From assembly GCA_963678705.1 (NCBI GenBank), contig OY783210.1, positions 14,943,331 through 15,007,330 of the forward strand: a DNA stretch of 64,000 bases, in the 5' to 3' direction. The stretch is from Panorpa germanica (taxonomy: Eukaryota > Arthropoda > Insecta > Mecoptera > Panorpidae). The translations under genes and the position numbers were made by a program. The notes beneath the pieces were generated by a model. The model searched no databases and was not told the DNA's origin. It worked only from the letters and a program-made list of their open reading frames with translations. Each line of letters starts with the position of its first letter. Positions within the stretch are counted from its first letter, which is position 1. Shown here piece after piece: positions 12,859-27,112 of the stretch.

Positions 12859-13401
12859 ATAACCAACAAAACAACAAAATAATACAAAACTGTTTTTATT
12901 TATTATTATATCGATACTCAACAGTGAGCATATTACAGAAGTTGAAACGAGAAATGTATTTTCAATGTAAGGGAATTATTTTACAATTAACCTAAAAATG
13001 TTGAAATCGTATTACATGTAAGTTGGCCTGAATGCGTGTTGTGGAAAATCAATAACAAATTGAATTGACTATTGAATAAAAAATGTATTTGTTGGAAATT
13101 TGTTGAAATTTGAATGTACAGCTATGTAACCGAGTCCACCAGCATTCTAAAATATCAGAAATAACGTCATTTCTAAGCAGTGTTCTTCGGGGTTATGGGT
13201 TTTTAAATTTACCTTTTAATTACCGAGTAGTGGAAAAAAAACCTAATAAACGAAATAGATAAATATACATGGCTACGTTACAAACAAAAATTATAACTAA
13301 TGCCCATCTGCACACTAGCCGCGAATGAAGTTTCCAACGAAAACGAAAAACGAGCCATTTCGAGCCGTGTTTCGTGACTCTATAGAATTTTTAACAATAG
13401 C

Positions 13402-13672
13402 ATAATAGGGGATTTTATTGTGTCGTATTTGTATGTATGTATGTATTTAAATACTTTTGAATAGTATTTGTCTACATCTCTGCTCATAATGTCACCATCA
13501 AATAGCATGCAAAGTAATTGCTCTGCGACCAAGAAACATAGTCGCTCAAAACCAATATCAAATCAGTTTAGTTTCGTTCGAGCCGTGTGTATTATCTCAC
13601 TCGTACACACGTGCGTTCTCTCACTAACAACACGATTCGGTTCGAGCAGATTCAGTATGTGCGGAAATTGAA
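13402..13672 (+). repeat. Dispersed repeat family D, copy 2
   Basis: Inverse copy of 2,796-3,043. It starts GGGGATTTTATTGTGTCGTA and contains ATGTCACCATCAAATAGCATG and ACACGTGCG. Overlapping open frames at 13,468-13,954 fall in or next to it and are not conserved in copy 1. Confidence 0.6.
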
Positions 13673-15639
13673 AAATCGTCTACTATTAAAAATTTACAAA
13701 GGAGGGTCAAAGATTTTTTCATTGAGTAATTATAATACACAAAGGTTTTGTTTAGTCTTCACAAAATTCTCCCTTCTAATGTGCGTGCCATAGATTCTTT
13801 CGATCAAAAGGTAAAAATTCAGCCGGTAATATTTATTCTAGCAAGACCCAAAACAATTACAATTGAAGGAAATATACGACAGCTGATTCTTGAAATGATG
13901 TTTTGTGTAACAATGCATAGCAGCAGGGATATTCAACTGTTTCAACATCTGTAACCAATTGAGAGTAATGTAACACATTCTATATAATGGATTTTACAAT
14001 ACGAGAATAGGTAATACTGCCTTTATACGAGCAGTTTTGCACGCCTGAAATCGGCACCGGTCCTAAATCAAATTAGTACGCTTGCGCAGTAACGAATTTT
14101 TGAAATGGGAATCAGCTTGCTCCGGCAGCGAATAGGTACCGCGCAAATCTTTGACTTAAGTTCTCACCAGACACATTAATTCTTTATCCTACATGGATTT
14201 TAAATATTTATTTTAGACAATTTGTAATACAAAAATAATAATTATTAATTATATTAAACTAGGATTTACCTCCGTCGCAAGCGAAGACTGTCTTTTATGT
14301 GTGAATTGAATTTCATTTCAAATTTTAATTCCATTTTTAAATTGAAATATTTAACTCGTTCTATATATATTTTACATATAAAAACAATTAAATTTTCATA
14401 TAAACCGACTAAAAAAATTTATTTTTTTCAACAACAATTTTTTTTTTTAATTTGGGATTTTTTTTTTCGATTTGTAAATTAGGTAGGTACCAAAGTTAGC
14501 CTATATAAAAAATTTCAATTTCTAGCACTTGAATAGCAAATTGAATTTTTTTTTTTTAATATGATATTCAATTATTACACAATCCAAAATTTGAACTTTC
14601 TCCAAAGTTTCCTACCGGGCCCCTTAAATTTTTCAGGGCCGCTTTTATAAAATTTTTAATTTCTAAGTTTTGAAATATGTTCGCATTCAATAGCGTAATA
14701 CACATGCAAAATTTCATTTTTCTATTTTTTACGGTTACAACGTTATACAGCAAAAAATGTCCACTTTTTTCCAGTTTTTCCAAAGTTACGGGTTTCCAGA
14801 AAATTCGGGGGAAAATCCGAGAACGCCAAAAGTTTTAGAATTTTTTTCTCTACGAAATAGGAAACTTTCAGAAACTTCTCTGAAGCTGTTTTCGAGCTAC
14901 CAAATTCACTACCAAACATATAAGATTATAAGATTACAAGAATATAAACATACAAATATACACTTGGAACATTATAATATAGGATGTGTCATTTTATATA
15001 AAATACAAAAACTATTTCAATTAGTGCACGCCCCTTAGGTTAAATACCCCTGCATAACTCAGCAACTAAACACACCGGTTTCTTTTTCGTATTTTTTTCT
15101 TTTGTGTTCTTTTTTTTTTGCAAAACTTTTTTTATAATTGCATTTCTAAATGTGAATTTTATATTATAAAATAAAGTGTTAAAAACCAACTAAAAAAAGG
15201 AAAGAATAAATTCTAATACACTGCAATATAGTTTCTTATGACGTAATCACTTTACCGTTTCCGATTTTGTGTGGTCTAAGTAAGAATATTAGTTTTTAAA
15301 AGAATTCTATTTTCTCAGAATAAGAAGAAATGTGTATTATATCTGGATCCTCAAGCTGCGGCCCGCATAACATTTACAATTGGACATGCATAATAATTAA
15401 ATAAATTATAATATATTACATAAAACAAAATGAGACTGGATATGCAGCGGTTAAGCTCATATATCGATCGTTCAGTTCATAAGCGAGATATCTCTGAATA
15501 TTGAGTATCGAGATAACGACGAAAGCAATATTCGAGTTGTATGCACTATTGGACAAGTTATCTGCATTATAATTTTGTTTGATTGTGTTTATGAGTTATC
15601 TGAGTATTAAATCAGACAGAAGGTACAATTTTACATATA
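13673..15639. other. Non-coding, homopolymer-rich DNA
   Basis: Many A/T homopolymers, for example long T runs near 14,420-14,470 and 15,100. A more complex patch at about 14,570-14,880 (CTACCGGGCCCCTTAAATTT, GAAAATTCGGGGGAAAATCC) looks like part of a dispersed repeat, but no second copy is in the window. Confidence 0.3.
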
Positions 15640-15892
15640 CCCAGTAAACATTTTGGAGTCACTTTGCCATCATATTGAAGATGCTGATATGTTTTTTTTG
15701 TCATGAAAGAGGTTATATACAGATCTGTTTATCACAATCGTTCATATGAAATGTCTATTTTATCGGCTACAAATGGTGGAACCATTCCACCTGACGGAAT
15801 ACAAATGAAAATAAAATTGAAGTGAACTATAATTGAAGTGCAATAGTGATAGAAACGTCACAAAACAGGACACTTCACCAAATTGTTTACTG
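15640..15892 (+). mobile_element. Short family B element (about 250 bp)
   Basis: It starts CCAGTAAACATTTTGGAGTC and ends CACCAAATTGTTTACTG. Only the termini match the longer family B copies. The inner sequence (GTGATAGAAACGTCACAAAA) is shared with the fragment at 63,818-63,877, so the two form a separate subfamily. Confidence 0.75.
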
Positions 15893-16361
15893 AGATATTT
15901 CACAGATTTTGTTATTATCAAAGTTATTATCAAAATGATGTACTCACAGAAACAAAATAAAAATTATTTGGCAGCGATGCAGTTCATGTAATATATACAT
16001 CCCACTATACTATAAAAGTTACTAACATAATAGGAGGTCGGTGTTAACAATGTTAAATAAATTCAATGAGAAGTATTAATTTACAAACTAACCACCTAAT
16101 GATATTTTATGAAATATTGTATTTTAAATTTATTTTCTTTTCTTTAATAGATTGTAAACAAACTGCTGTGTTTTATAAGTCTGCCGTTACAATTCTTCTT
16201 GCTTAGTCTTTTAATTTTCTAATAAAAATAAATTTATATATAACAGTATTAGAGTACATAAAATAAAATAAATAATAAATATTGAATTAGTTATTAGAAT
16301 TAAAAACATTTGTGCAAATAAAACTGCTTGTGTTTGACAAATTAATTAAATTTACAGACTC

Positions 16362-16392
<31 letters not shown>

Positions 16393-19300
16393 TTTTATGT
16401 AGAAATGCAGTAGAACCTGTAACATTACTTCAAAATTAATTTCAATAAATGTCAGACTTAAACAACAGTAACAGTAACTCACAGAAATAACAGTAAATCG
16501 TTTCGCATTTCCAAGGTGTGATAACTATGAGTTCAGAAACCGGCCTAAGTATACACTGTAAGGAAAATTGGTCGAACAATACTTTAGACGCCTCTTTCTT
16601 AGGCTAATACTGCACTGCGAAAAAGAATACCGCGGAAATAATAATAATAAAAACTTAATTGTAAAGAAATTATATTTCTTTATTTCGTCGGTAAAACAGT
16701 GACCGTTCAGTGAAAACATATACTCATGAACGCCATAGATGACGTTGTAGGACACAGTTGATATTTGGAATCGACAGAACTCACTTGTGCATATTGTTAA
16801 ATTATATAGATAAAAAGATAAAAAGGAATTGATTGATTAAGATATATAGATAATAGATAAAAAGGAATTGACAATTTTAATAACAAACTTTAAATCCTTC
16901 CTTTGATTTCAGGCATGATAGTATGATTTAAGTTAAACAGTATAATTATTATAATGTGTATGTAAATTACTAAAACAAACTTTAATTTCAGAAGCGACAC
17001 ATAAGTTTGATTAAAAATTTACAATTCCTAATAAAACTGGAGATATTGTCTTATATAAATATTAATTTCCATGTGACTTTTAAATAAGCAGGGTGCATAT
17101 TACAGAATTACGGTGGAAATAATCAAACTATAAATATACTTATAAATGTTATGACAAATATGCATAACGTACATTTTATAATTATATTCGTTACAACATA
17201 CATAATGTTAACAAGAAATGTTATTGTCAAATGTATAATTACGACTGAGTGTTATGTTGATACAACAGATTAAGAAAGTGTGTTACTTGTCCATGACAAT
17301 GAAATCTCATGAACGACAGTTCAATATAACGTAATGCAATTTTTACTGTTTTTATGCCGATAACTAACACGAATTTAGCAACTTATTCAAAAGAAATTTG
17401 GTTTGAAACTTTACTAAAATTAAATATGGTTTAAAATCTATCTAAACTGTTTTAAGCTTAATTTGACATTTACAAGTTATTAAAGATAACATAATAAAAA
17501 AATGTCATCTAGTACTTTATATTTACTTAAACTAACATAACTATTAATTATAATACTTATGAATTTCACATTACATAATAAAAATAAGAAACAGTTTATA
17601 CATTATAACAAATCATAAATAACTGTCAAAGTACAGTCTCATTTAATACGTTTCAAAAGTATTGCCTACGTATATATTACCCCGTTAAATCTATTAAACG
17701 TAACAAAGTATCTTTTTAGGTTAATTTAATGTCAGGTAGAAAATCACGATTAGCTTATAGCACGTTTGCAAGTTGAATCTTGCAAACAGCGTTATAATTT
17801 CTATATAAGAAGTAAAAAAGAACCTTACTTGCAGCAAGTTTAAAAGATATCAACATAAATTTACGTTTTCAGATGTTCTGATTATGTTTCTGATAACACT
17901 TTTTATGCAAGATACTCGTATATTAAACTTAAGTGTTCTTTGAATTTATTTAATGACAATGTAACAAAACTTTGTTAAATAATAAAATGAAACGAATGAG
18001 ATAAAAAACATAACAGCGCATGAGCGAACCGGCATAATTCGGTCTTTCGTGCGCTTAGAATTGCTGAGATAAAACAATCAAAATAATAAATGACATTTCG
18101 TAAATCAAAATAAAGATTAAAATTGTGTTATTAAAAATAATCAATAAAACATTTAAATAAAAATAGCAACAAATAATAAAACATCTTAAATAAATAAACA
18201 TAAATCTCTTACCTTATATATATAACTAACAAAATTTTAATAAACTTAAAACACTTTGTTAAAACTATAACTAATTTATTTCTATTTATTTAAATATAAA
18301 TATTTTTTGAGGTTATGTTTCCCTATCAGTTTGCAAGCACAACACGAGCCTGCATTTAGTGTTGCCTGGCCGGCAGGTCAATAAGGACTGGAAATATTCG
18401 CCGGTGAAATAAAAATGCTAGTGCTTGTTTTTTAAATTGGTTGTGAAGTGAAGATCTACAAAGAACAGTGCATATACCTAACTGTGAATGTAGTATTGTT
18501 AATACATTTATGAATGAGGTGTTAAACATAATTTAATCATAGATTATTGCATATAAATAATATTAAATAATGTTGTGAAAAAACCATGGAAGTGTTCAAA
18601 TGTAGACGGTGTCTTTTTTTAAAATTATTTTAATATCATTGTTATTTAATAAATACATTTTAAATTAATGTTATATTCAGTTGTAAGTAATTTTAAATTG
18701 CAAATTATTTGTTAAACGTCAAATTCAGTTATTGAAATAATAGATGTGTTTGACAAGTTTACTTAATATTGACATATTTTAATGTTTGTAAAAGTACTGG
18801 ATATAAAAAGACTCTAAAAGAATGCACAATTTATATTGTGCTGTGATTTAGACCAAGAAACGTTTTTTTTATTCATAAATACAGTTCGCCATTAGAAAAA
18901 AGGTTTACTCCAGAATAGTTTCTTAAGATACAGTCCTTAGCCGTTATACACAAAACCTACTTACATTTAACTTAAAATGGTCTTATTTTTGAAGCCTTTA
19001 ATACTGAAAAGAGCGTTCTTAAGAAATCTTAAGAATATGTTAATTCGCAAAAGAGATTTATTTTGTCACAATCAGTAGAATAAGTCACAAATCGTTGTAT
19101 GTTAGGTAAAGTCATTTACGTAACTGGTAACTTTTGTTACGTTAGATAAACTTTAAATTCACGTAACTGTGTTTAGTGGGTAAAATTATTACGAACTGAT
19201 AAAAAGACATATTTCATAAATTAGAAAATAAATTTGTTGTAATGGAAAAAAACACATAAAATGGTTCAGTTGCTAGTAGTTGTATAATCAGTAATTTAAT

Positions 19301-22014
19301 TACTGATATTACAGACTTGATAATATTTGCATAGCAACTTTGCAACACTTAATCATCCTACTTTTATAACATTTAGAGTACAGCATAAATATTTGCTATA
19401 AATATTTATGTCAATAATAGTCTCCTACTTATAGAGATAATTCGATGTAATTATCACTTTATATCTTCTATTATATTTACATCTTATATTACGTAATAAC
19501 TAGAGAACGACAAATTATGAAAAGTCGGACGGGAAATTCAAACTATTGAGCATTGTAACACATCACTCAATAATGCGCTAGATAACATATAGATGCCGCC
19601 ATTATTGACAAACTCATATTATTTTTAGATAACACCAACCTTCAAGTTATAGTAGTTTTAGTGACTGTTCTTTTGTAATTTTTTAAAGAGGCCGATGGCG
19701 TTTTTTTTTTGGAGCTGCATAAGTTCCGTGTTTTGAAAAACTAAGTTCACGTAGACATTTTACATAATCAGTCCTATTTCTCTCGGGTATTCCCTAAGAT
19801 GTTAGTATCTTTTTAATCTGCTATCCTTGTATATTTTCAACTCTTTACACCAGTATACTCCGTCCAGTTTTTTATATACTTCCATAGTATACATTTTAAT
19901 ATTATTTTAGGGCGCTTAAAAGCTCCACTGCAGGTGGAGGGGAAATTTGCGCATGATCAATACTTAGTACATGCGCACTGCATCGATCAACAAAACATAT
20001 ACATTCATAATATAACACATACAAGTAATTTACGCATATATGTATTACATCGCTATACTGTTGCAGACATGAAGGGAGTGGAATAAACTCGTTTACCTTA
20101 ATCAATTAATAAAGAAAACTGATGAATTAATAATATGAAAATGACGGACTTTTTAAATATGCATGGATCTTGAAAGTAAAAGCTTTCTAAAATAAGGGTT
20201 ATTAGTAGAAATTTGTTGTTGAAGATATTACTATTTGATGAGCATAGTAATTAAGTAAATTATGTTATTTATTATTCTGATGAAGATGTTTTTAACAAAG
20301 GATTTTTTTTTTCTGAATTGATTTTATTGTTAAGGTGTATCAATAGACGATGACTGTTTTAAATTTGTCGTCGATTTGTACATGTGTTAACTACACATTT
20401 GAAATTTGATATGTGTGGTCTAGAGAGACGGGAAATTCGTTATGCGGTAGTATTGCTGTGCCCTCGATTTCTATCCGGGAATTGTGCTATATTTTCTGTG
20501 CTATATAATCATAAATTGTATTAACCAACGGTGTAGACCATATATATGAAGCTACGACACTATAAAACATACTAGCGAGATATAGATACATCGGTGATAA
20601 GACTCAGTATCGGAAGTAGGCTGACGTTAAATAAATTAATTAAAAAATGTATGTAACTATTGGTACGCAGTATTTACAATTACTAAATACATTTTGATGC
20701 TGAACTCCTATATAGTGAGTGTCCCGGGTCTGGAGAAACGGATCGCATTGTATTTATCGTATCAATCGTGGTAGAGAACTACGCCTTTTAGTATTATCTA
20801 TGTCAACGATGTTTATAGAGATAAACTATTTTAGTTGTTGTTACAGTAGACCCATCTCTTTCGTTCTATCAGTCTCATGCGAGACCTGTTTACGCTTACC
20901 TATAAAGAAAGTTTCTGTATTGTGAATTCAAACACCGCAACAAAAAGATTACAGCGACTGAATTCTTAAAAAGAGTTTTTGCGTACAACAAAACACTGTT
21001 AAAATATTTACAAAACCCAACTAGAATGTCTAATGCAATATAACACTTGAATTACCTTGTAGCAAGCTAGCAAGTGTGATTCTTCTACTATGTGTGTGTT
21101 AGATAATTTTCTATCTGGGAATATTTAGAAGAAGAAAGAAAATGTAACGCTTTAGCTATTGGTAAGGTAGGAGTAGCATTACAAGAAAATTTTGTATATG
21201 AGAAATAGAAAATGAACCTTGTAATTAGCTTGTCGAAAGCTAAAATTGAAAGACAATTTGTCTTTATCATAAGGCGTAGTATATGAAAAGAGGAAATTAC
21301 ATACAATTGTGGGACAGCCTTTGTATCTTCACAGATGTTACTTAAATGGGTAGAAATAGATGCTGTAAAGTATGAAGCTTGCTCTGCAAGACAATTGCTT
21401 ACCTAGAATAATGATCAAACAACATTCCTGATTACTTTAAGAATGCATTTATTTATACCTATAATAAATTGCTTATATTTTTTTATTACATTAAGACTTT
21501 GGTTGTTTATTGTAATTTCTCATTATTACATATTAATTTACATTAGTTACTATTGTCATACAATGGATTTAACAACATAACACCTTTTTATTACTAATCT
21601 AAGACAATACAAACATTACCCAGAACACAAACAATAGGTATTGATTTCAGTTTATAAAATATAAATGAATGTTTATATTCTTGAATTACATGGAAAGGAA
21701 GACTTAATTAGCGCAAATTACGATAGAAATTCAGTGGCGTTCGACCGAAGGGGGAAGCAGGGGTCAATTATGCTTAGATGAAATAGATTTTGCGGGAGAT
21801 GTAAACAAGGACACAGCCGAACATAATCTTCCAAAAATGATTTAGAGTGGTATTAATATACCAAACGCAGATAATATCTTGGCACGCCACTGTTCATATG
21901 TAATTCTATAAACAAGTACAATCATCTAGACAAAAAATAATAATATAAGGATGGAAATATTTTAAGTGAATACAACGGTAGAGGAAATTGATACTTGACG
22001 CTAGACTGTTTTAT
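15893..22014. other. Long AT-rich intergenic stretch
   Basis: No coding exon or RNA gene is supportable. It contains an AT dinucleotide run at 16,362-16,389; a segment at about 16,549-16,645 that recurs as the arm of a foldback at 40,966 (GCACTGCGAAAAAGAAT); and a half copy of family E at about 19,558-19,652 (GACAAACTCATATTATTTTT, ACACCAACCTTCAA). A less AT-rich patch at about 18,330-18,480 has no recognised function. Confidence 0.35.
16362..16389. repeat. AT dinucleotide microsatellite
   Basis: An uninterrupted (AT)n run of about 28 bases. Confidence 0.95.
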
Positions 22015-22286
22015 CTATAGAGATATAAGAATAGAGTGCGCGAAGGGTACGGCTGCGTGTAAGAGGAAAAGAAAAAGGCAAAGAAAGAGATAGCTGCCGA
22101 GTGTCCTATCTGTCTCTTTCTAGTCGAACCGCTGCTGCTGGTTTGGTTTGATTGGGAGGCGATGAAGTAGGGGAGCAGACGCAATGCTCGGCTAGAAAGA
22201 GACACAGAGGACACTCGGCAGCTATATATCTCTTTGCCTTTATCGTAGTATACAGCCTCTTGCGCACTCTATGCTTATACCTCTAT
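22015..22286. repeat. Foldback (imperfect palindrome), about 270 bp
   Basis: The left arm contains ATAGAGTGCGCGAAG and TAGCTGCCGAGTGTCCT. The right arm contains the inverse, AGGACACTCGGCAGCTA and TTGCGCACTCTAT. The arms are about 110 nt each with a loop of about 30-70 nt. Open frames on both strands here are mirror images created by the palindrome. It is probably a miniature inverted-repeat element. Confidence 0.75.
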
Positions 22287-22979
22287 GGTTGTATCATTGG
22301 TTTCAATTTCCGAACCAACGCTATATTACTAGACGGCGGTGACACCATAAAACCAACTATAAAATTTTAAATTTAATTTATTTAAAAAACCCAGAACGAA
22401 CCAGTTACGTCGGGTGCTATCTTTTGCAGGCTATAGGAATATATAGAAAAGCGAATGTTTGCGACAAGACGGTCTTAAGAGAAAATTCTCTGTTTGTTCA
22501 ATCTTCTTAAGAGGTTCTGTCTCACTCTTTTAAAGACAAAGACAAAATTCCATCCAACGAACGTTTAGTTTGTTTTCAGAAATTAATTTACTGTTAATGC
22601 ACTACATTTTATTAATTATAAATTATTGAATTATTTCAATTTAAAAACTAAATCTGAAATTATAAACAAAAAAGTGAGCGAAACATAACGAGAGTCGTTT
22701 AATAATATTTAAGATTAAAAACAGATTAAAAATTCTATACTTTTAACAATTATTTTTTATATAAGTCCAGCATACATTTTTAATCAATTGAAACTACAAG
22801 GCACATAAATCACGCTCTACTTTTTAATATTTATTACTATATCACATAAATAAATGAAGAATAAGAAAGGTGTTAAGTGTGTAACCTCTAACCAGGCGTT
22901 TCATTTCGCAACATCATAAATTTATATTATCTTATAGTAGTTTTTGCGTTTGTTTGGCGTTGAGTTAGGCTATGTACCA

Positions 22980-23075
22980 TATACGTGTCCATCCACACAG
23001 CTGAGCGTCGTGCACGCCGTCGCCCGTCGCCCGACTCGAACAGACCTCGCGACGCTAAAAATACATTGCTCTGGA
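22980..23075. promoter_or_regulatory. CpG-rich patch, possible promoter / 5' exon
   Basis: A GC- and CpG-dense block (GAGCGTCGTGCACGCCGTCG and CTCGCGACG) inside otherwise AT-rich DNA, 5.6 kb upstream of the first coding exon of gene 1. That exon is preceded by a splice-acceptor-like sequence, so a non-coding first exon upstream is expected. This patch is the best candidate I see. The assignment is inference only. Confidence 0.3.
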
Positions 23076-23799
23076 CGACGGGTGTATTCGTAGATACTTG
23101 AAAATAAGTTGTTAGTTTAAAAAGGTTAAGTTTATAATTTCTATTCACTTATGATCTAGCTGGGGTAGTATATTTGTGCCAATATATTAAATAAAATACT
23201 GTTCTTTTGTGTATGACACAGCATAACTTTTTTTCACAACAATCATAATATAAAACTTGATGGGATGATACTCTCACTCGTATGTATCTCTGTTGCGTAA
23301 AAGAGATGACAAATTATCGGATGTGACATCCCATGATTACCTTTAACCTTTAATGATTAAAACACAAACAACCGCAAGAATATAAACTAATATATAAAAA
23401 CAAAGAAAATTTGAAAAAACTTATTGAATTCATTAACAAAACAAACCTAATTTCCTTATTTTAAAACTACACTTATAAATTGTAAATTACAAATTATATA
23501 TTATAAATTATTGTATATGTGCTAATATAAGTGCTAATAACTTCTAAAAGTTGATGCACAAACAAAAATAAATATTAAAAAAAACACAAACAAATATACT
23601 TTAAATGTTAATATCTTCTATAATATTAGGAGTTATTGATAGCCAACTTTAACAATATTATAGAAATTAAGACAACATTTATAAGCCCATTCTGATAGAT
23701 AACCATATATATAACACTATATATACTGGCAACGTTGTAAGAGGTCGTCGGTGATAGAACTTAGTATCAGAAATAGGCCGATAGAACGATAAGGTAAAT

Positions 23800-24419
23800 A
23801 GGCTTGTGTCCTATGTCTTCATTTCTATAAAAGTGTACTATATATTGATAAGGTTGGTTACTAGAACCTCAAATGTTCAATTATTGTTTAATAACTCATT
23901 ATATGTTAAGAGATATTAACAATTAAAAAAGTTTTTAGTCTCTTTAATTATTAAAGGGATTCAACGTTGTACACATTTCAAATGCATATGACGTCACAAC
24001 CGCTGTCAACCTTACAGCTCATAAATCTCTGCTATATGTATTTATATATCAAAATATCAAATATTGTTTACAGCTATTTCAAGGAACAATAAAATTCCAA
24101 TATTATGTCTGCCGTAACAAGGTTAAATAAAATAAAAACTTATTGTTCTTTGACTTGACTTGATTATTTCGACTACCAACAGCTACAAAACATTACCACA
24201 GCACTGACCTACTCAACAAATAAGTGACGTTAAAATGCATTTCACGTCATACAAATATGGCCGACCATTTCTAGCGCTAAAACTACAATTCAAATTTTTA
24301 ATTGCTATATCTCCGTCAATATTTAGATATTTAATAAAATAGACACACCAATACCCTCTTATTAACATCAATTTCAATCAACAATTGAAAAATCGACCAC
24401 TAAAAAATGGGGACACAAG
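23800..24419 (-). repeat. Family A element, near full length, reverse orientation
   Basis: It runs from GGCTTGTGTCCTATGTCTTC to TAAAAAATGGGGACACAAG and carries all family landmarks in reverse order (TTTAATTATTAAAGGGATTC, CTGCCGTAACAAGG, TAGCGCTAAAACTAC). A separate right-end fragment in plus orientation lies just upstream at about 23,600-23,703. Confidence 0.85.
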
Positions 24420-26011
24420 AACATTCAATTTTAAAAATAATTAATTCTTGTTGATATGTATTACATAACAGTTATACTTTTAAAAATGTTAACATTTTAA
24501 AATATTAATCACATCAGATAAAACCTGTGTAATATTGATCAACAAACAGCTGCATTAATAAATTAGCCAACTCTCTAGTTTCCAGAAGGGACCAACTCCA
24601 GCACCAGCCAGTTTTTCATGCGAGTATTTACCCTATGGGATTATAAAATAGGTACAAACAAAATAAAAAGTTGATAAATTTACATATGGTACGAGTGTCG
24701 TATGACACGCCAAAGTCATTCCCCGCATTCATTGTTTCATAGCAAATACTCTGAGGGATGGTTGCTAAATTATTGATTACCAGTATCTGTTATCTGTTAT
24801 CAGCAATTGTTATCTCACATTTACAAGTGACATATGATGCCTATCGTATGGACAACAATGTCACCGATGTGTTTTTATATATTCCTCTTGATATTGTATT
24901 TTTTAAATGGTGTATTCCACAAGCAAACTTAACTGGAATTATTCTACACAAATTAGATTTGCTTCTAAAATCAGCTTCTGCCAGTGGTACTTCTTCGTTT
25001 TTCTTTTCGTCAGTTTCGAAGTCTTGTTGTATAAAAATTTTCTGATAGTGTTTCACATATTGAGGACATGACTGTCATATAATAAATAATTTACTTTGTA
25101 ACGAATTATTTCTTAACGAATGTACGTATACAAGATCACAGAGCAAACATTCACGTATTTGTTCACGAATATGAAAGTTTTCGCGATAGTAGCGGTAAAT
25201 ATAACACATCAAAGCTTAGAAATCTGATAATTTACAAAGTGCATGAATAAGCAAACACGCATCTGTTGACCTCGGGTTAAATCTGATAATATAAATATTA
25301 CATATACAGGCTAATACCAGATTTATCTGTAAACTTTGACCTTTGTAATTTGATAAATATTTCACCATAATTTTTGCAAAAGAAAAAGAATTACCTAATA
25401 ATCTAAAATAAACATATTATTAAATTTGCACAGTGACTTATAGTGATAAACTGCAAATATTTCCAAATTAAATATGGGCACTAAACAGACAGAAACTTGA
25501 TGAGGATAATATTTGTTTCACATGTTACATACTTCTTATTTAGATTGATCTTTCCGGTTTGGTCTTACACCTATTCCAATCATAACAGGAAAAGTAATGT
25601 AGTTTAAAAACGAAAAAGGGTGTTGGTCATAAATATATATATGTGTTGTTTATTTAATATTAAAAGTTTACTTTTTGCATAAAAATGTTATCTTAACATA
25701 TGATTAGATTATAAAAATTAAATCTTACCTGTAAATTTAAGTCTTATGATGCATAATAAACGCTTTATACAAAATTATATAATGTTCCATATCACGCTGA
25801 TATATTAGCAAGAGACATTCATTAAAATTGTGTTTAATTTCGTTAAAATACTTCAAGTTAATTAAGAAGTTAAATGTGGCAAGTTAACAAGTATTTTACT
25901 AGAGAAATATTGAGTTAGTGCGATTTGAGATAGAACCAGGTATACTCGTATATAGGAATATCGTATGATGTATTTATTTTTCCTATGCGTCATTAGATAA
26001 GCCATTTATCC
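24420..26011. other. Non-coding DNA, nothing recognised
   Basis: An open frame at 24,758-25,045 and its antisense partner at 24,841-25,056 overlap each other. Neither shows a domain, a paralogue or supporting splice sites. Confidence 0.3.
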
Positions 26012-26096
26012 TATTGACAACTGACCACTTTGGCCACGACGCCTGGTGGTCAAAAGAAGTACTAGTTCTGGTGTGCACTTGATACACAATTTTGAT

Positions 26097-26716
26097 TGGT
26101 TTAGTATAAATTTTTTAACCGTACGGAAAAAATGCAAGTTAGATAAATTGTAGAGAATTTAAATGCGCATCTAGCCGTACTATTTTAAAAATTTAAAAAA
26201 AATATTTTACCATAGTTCTTGTGTTTTTCTGTTTTTGACCTCACGTTTTTTGACCATAACTAGGCGACAAAATCAAAAAGTCCACGTTGTTTGTTCTACA
26301 AGTTGTAAAACTTATTGTTTTAAACATATTTATACATTAGAAAAAAAAACACTTTTCATATAATTTTATGAAAAAAACGTGAAAAAACGTTTCGTAAATG
26401 TTGAAAATTAATTTTTGTTGGTCCACGTTTTTTCACGTTTTTTCATAAAATTATATGAAAAGTGTTTTTTTTCTAATGTATAAATATGTTTAAAACAATA
26501 AGTTTTACAACTTGTAGAACAAACAACGTGGACTTTTTGATTTTGTCGCCTAGTTATGGTCAAAAAACGTGAGGTCAAAAACAGAAAAACACAAAAACTA
26601 TGGTAAAATATTTTTTTTAAATTTTTAAAATAGTACGGCTAGATGCGCATTTAAATTCTCTACAATTTATCTAACTTGCATTTTTTCCGTACGGTTAAAA
26701 AATTTATACTAAACCA
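26097..26716. repeat. Large, nearly perfect palindrome (foldback)
   Basis: The left arm 26,097-26,390 and the right arm 26,425-26,716 are inverted copies about 293 nt long. I find one substitution (AGTTCTTGTG against AGTTTTTGTG) and two one-base differences in A runs; the loop is 34 nt. Weaker inverted matches continue outside: TATTGACAAC near 26,012 pairs with GTTGTCAATA near 26,974, and CTGGTGTGCA near 26,069 pairs with TGCACACCAG near 26,928. It is therefore a larger foldback of about 970 bp with a degraded outer part. There is no coding capacity. A transcript would form a long hairpin. Confidence 0.9.
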
Positions 26717-27112
26717 TATACTTGTGTATCACAACGTCACTGTTTGGATTATCATTATTTTTACCACATTTTATCAAATGTCCAGCTTGCAGAATTTTTT
26801 CTGCATTTCTAACAATTTTCTGAGCTGGATTTGATCCAACCCAGTGAAAAAGTTGGTTTAAAGAAAACATAAATAATTAAAATTCATGACACTAATCCAA
26901 TGTAAACTTATGGTTAATTCTTTGGTTGCACACCAGAAGTAGCCATGTTTTTTAAGCCCCGCCTACTGGTCCGTTGTCAATACTCAGCCGTTGGGGTAAG
27001 TGGAATATTTATTAACTTATTTATAAATACTATAAAGCCTCAATGAGTAGAAGAGTCATGGTTGTGTAGGCCAGTGCAGATCTTGGTGATAATTGCAAAT
27101 TAACAAGAGGTA

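Noticed and set aside
22011-22370. Open frames on both strands around 22.1 kb
   Set aside because: Explained by the inverted arms of the foldback; the two proteins are mirror products of one repeat.
24758-25056. Overlapping open frames on both strands (95 and 71 codons)
   Set aside because: They lie over each other and neither has a recognisable motif; the hydrophobic start of the plus frame reflects T-rich sequence.
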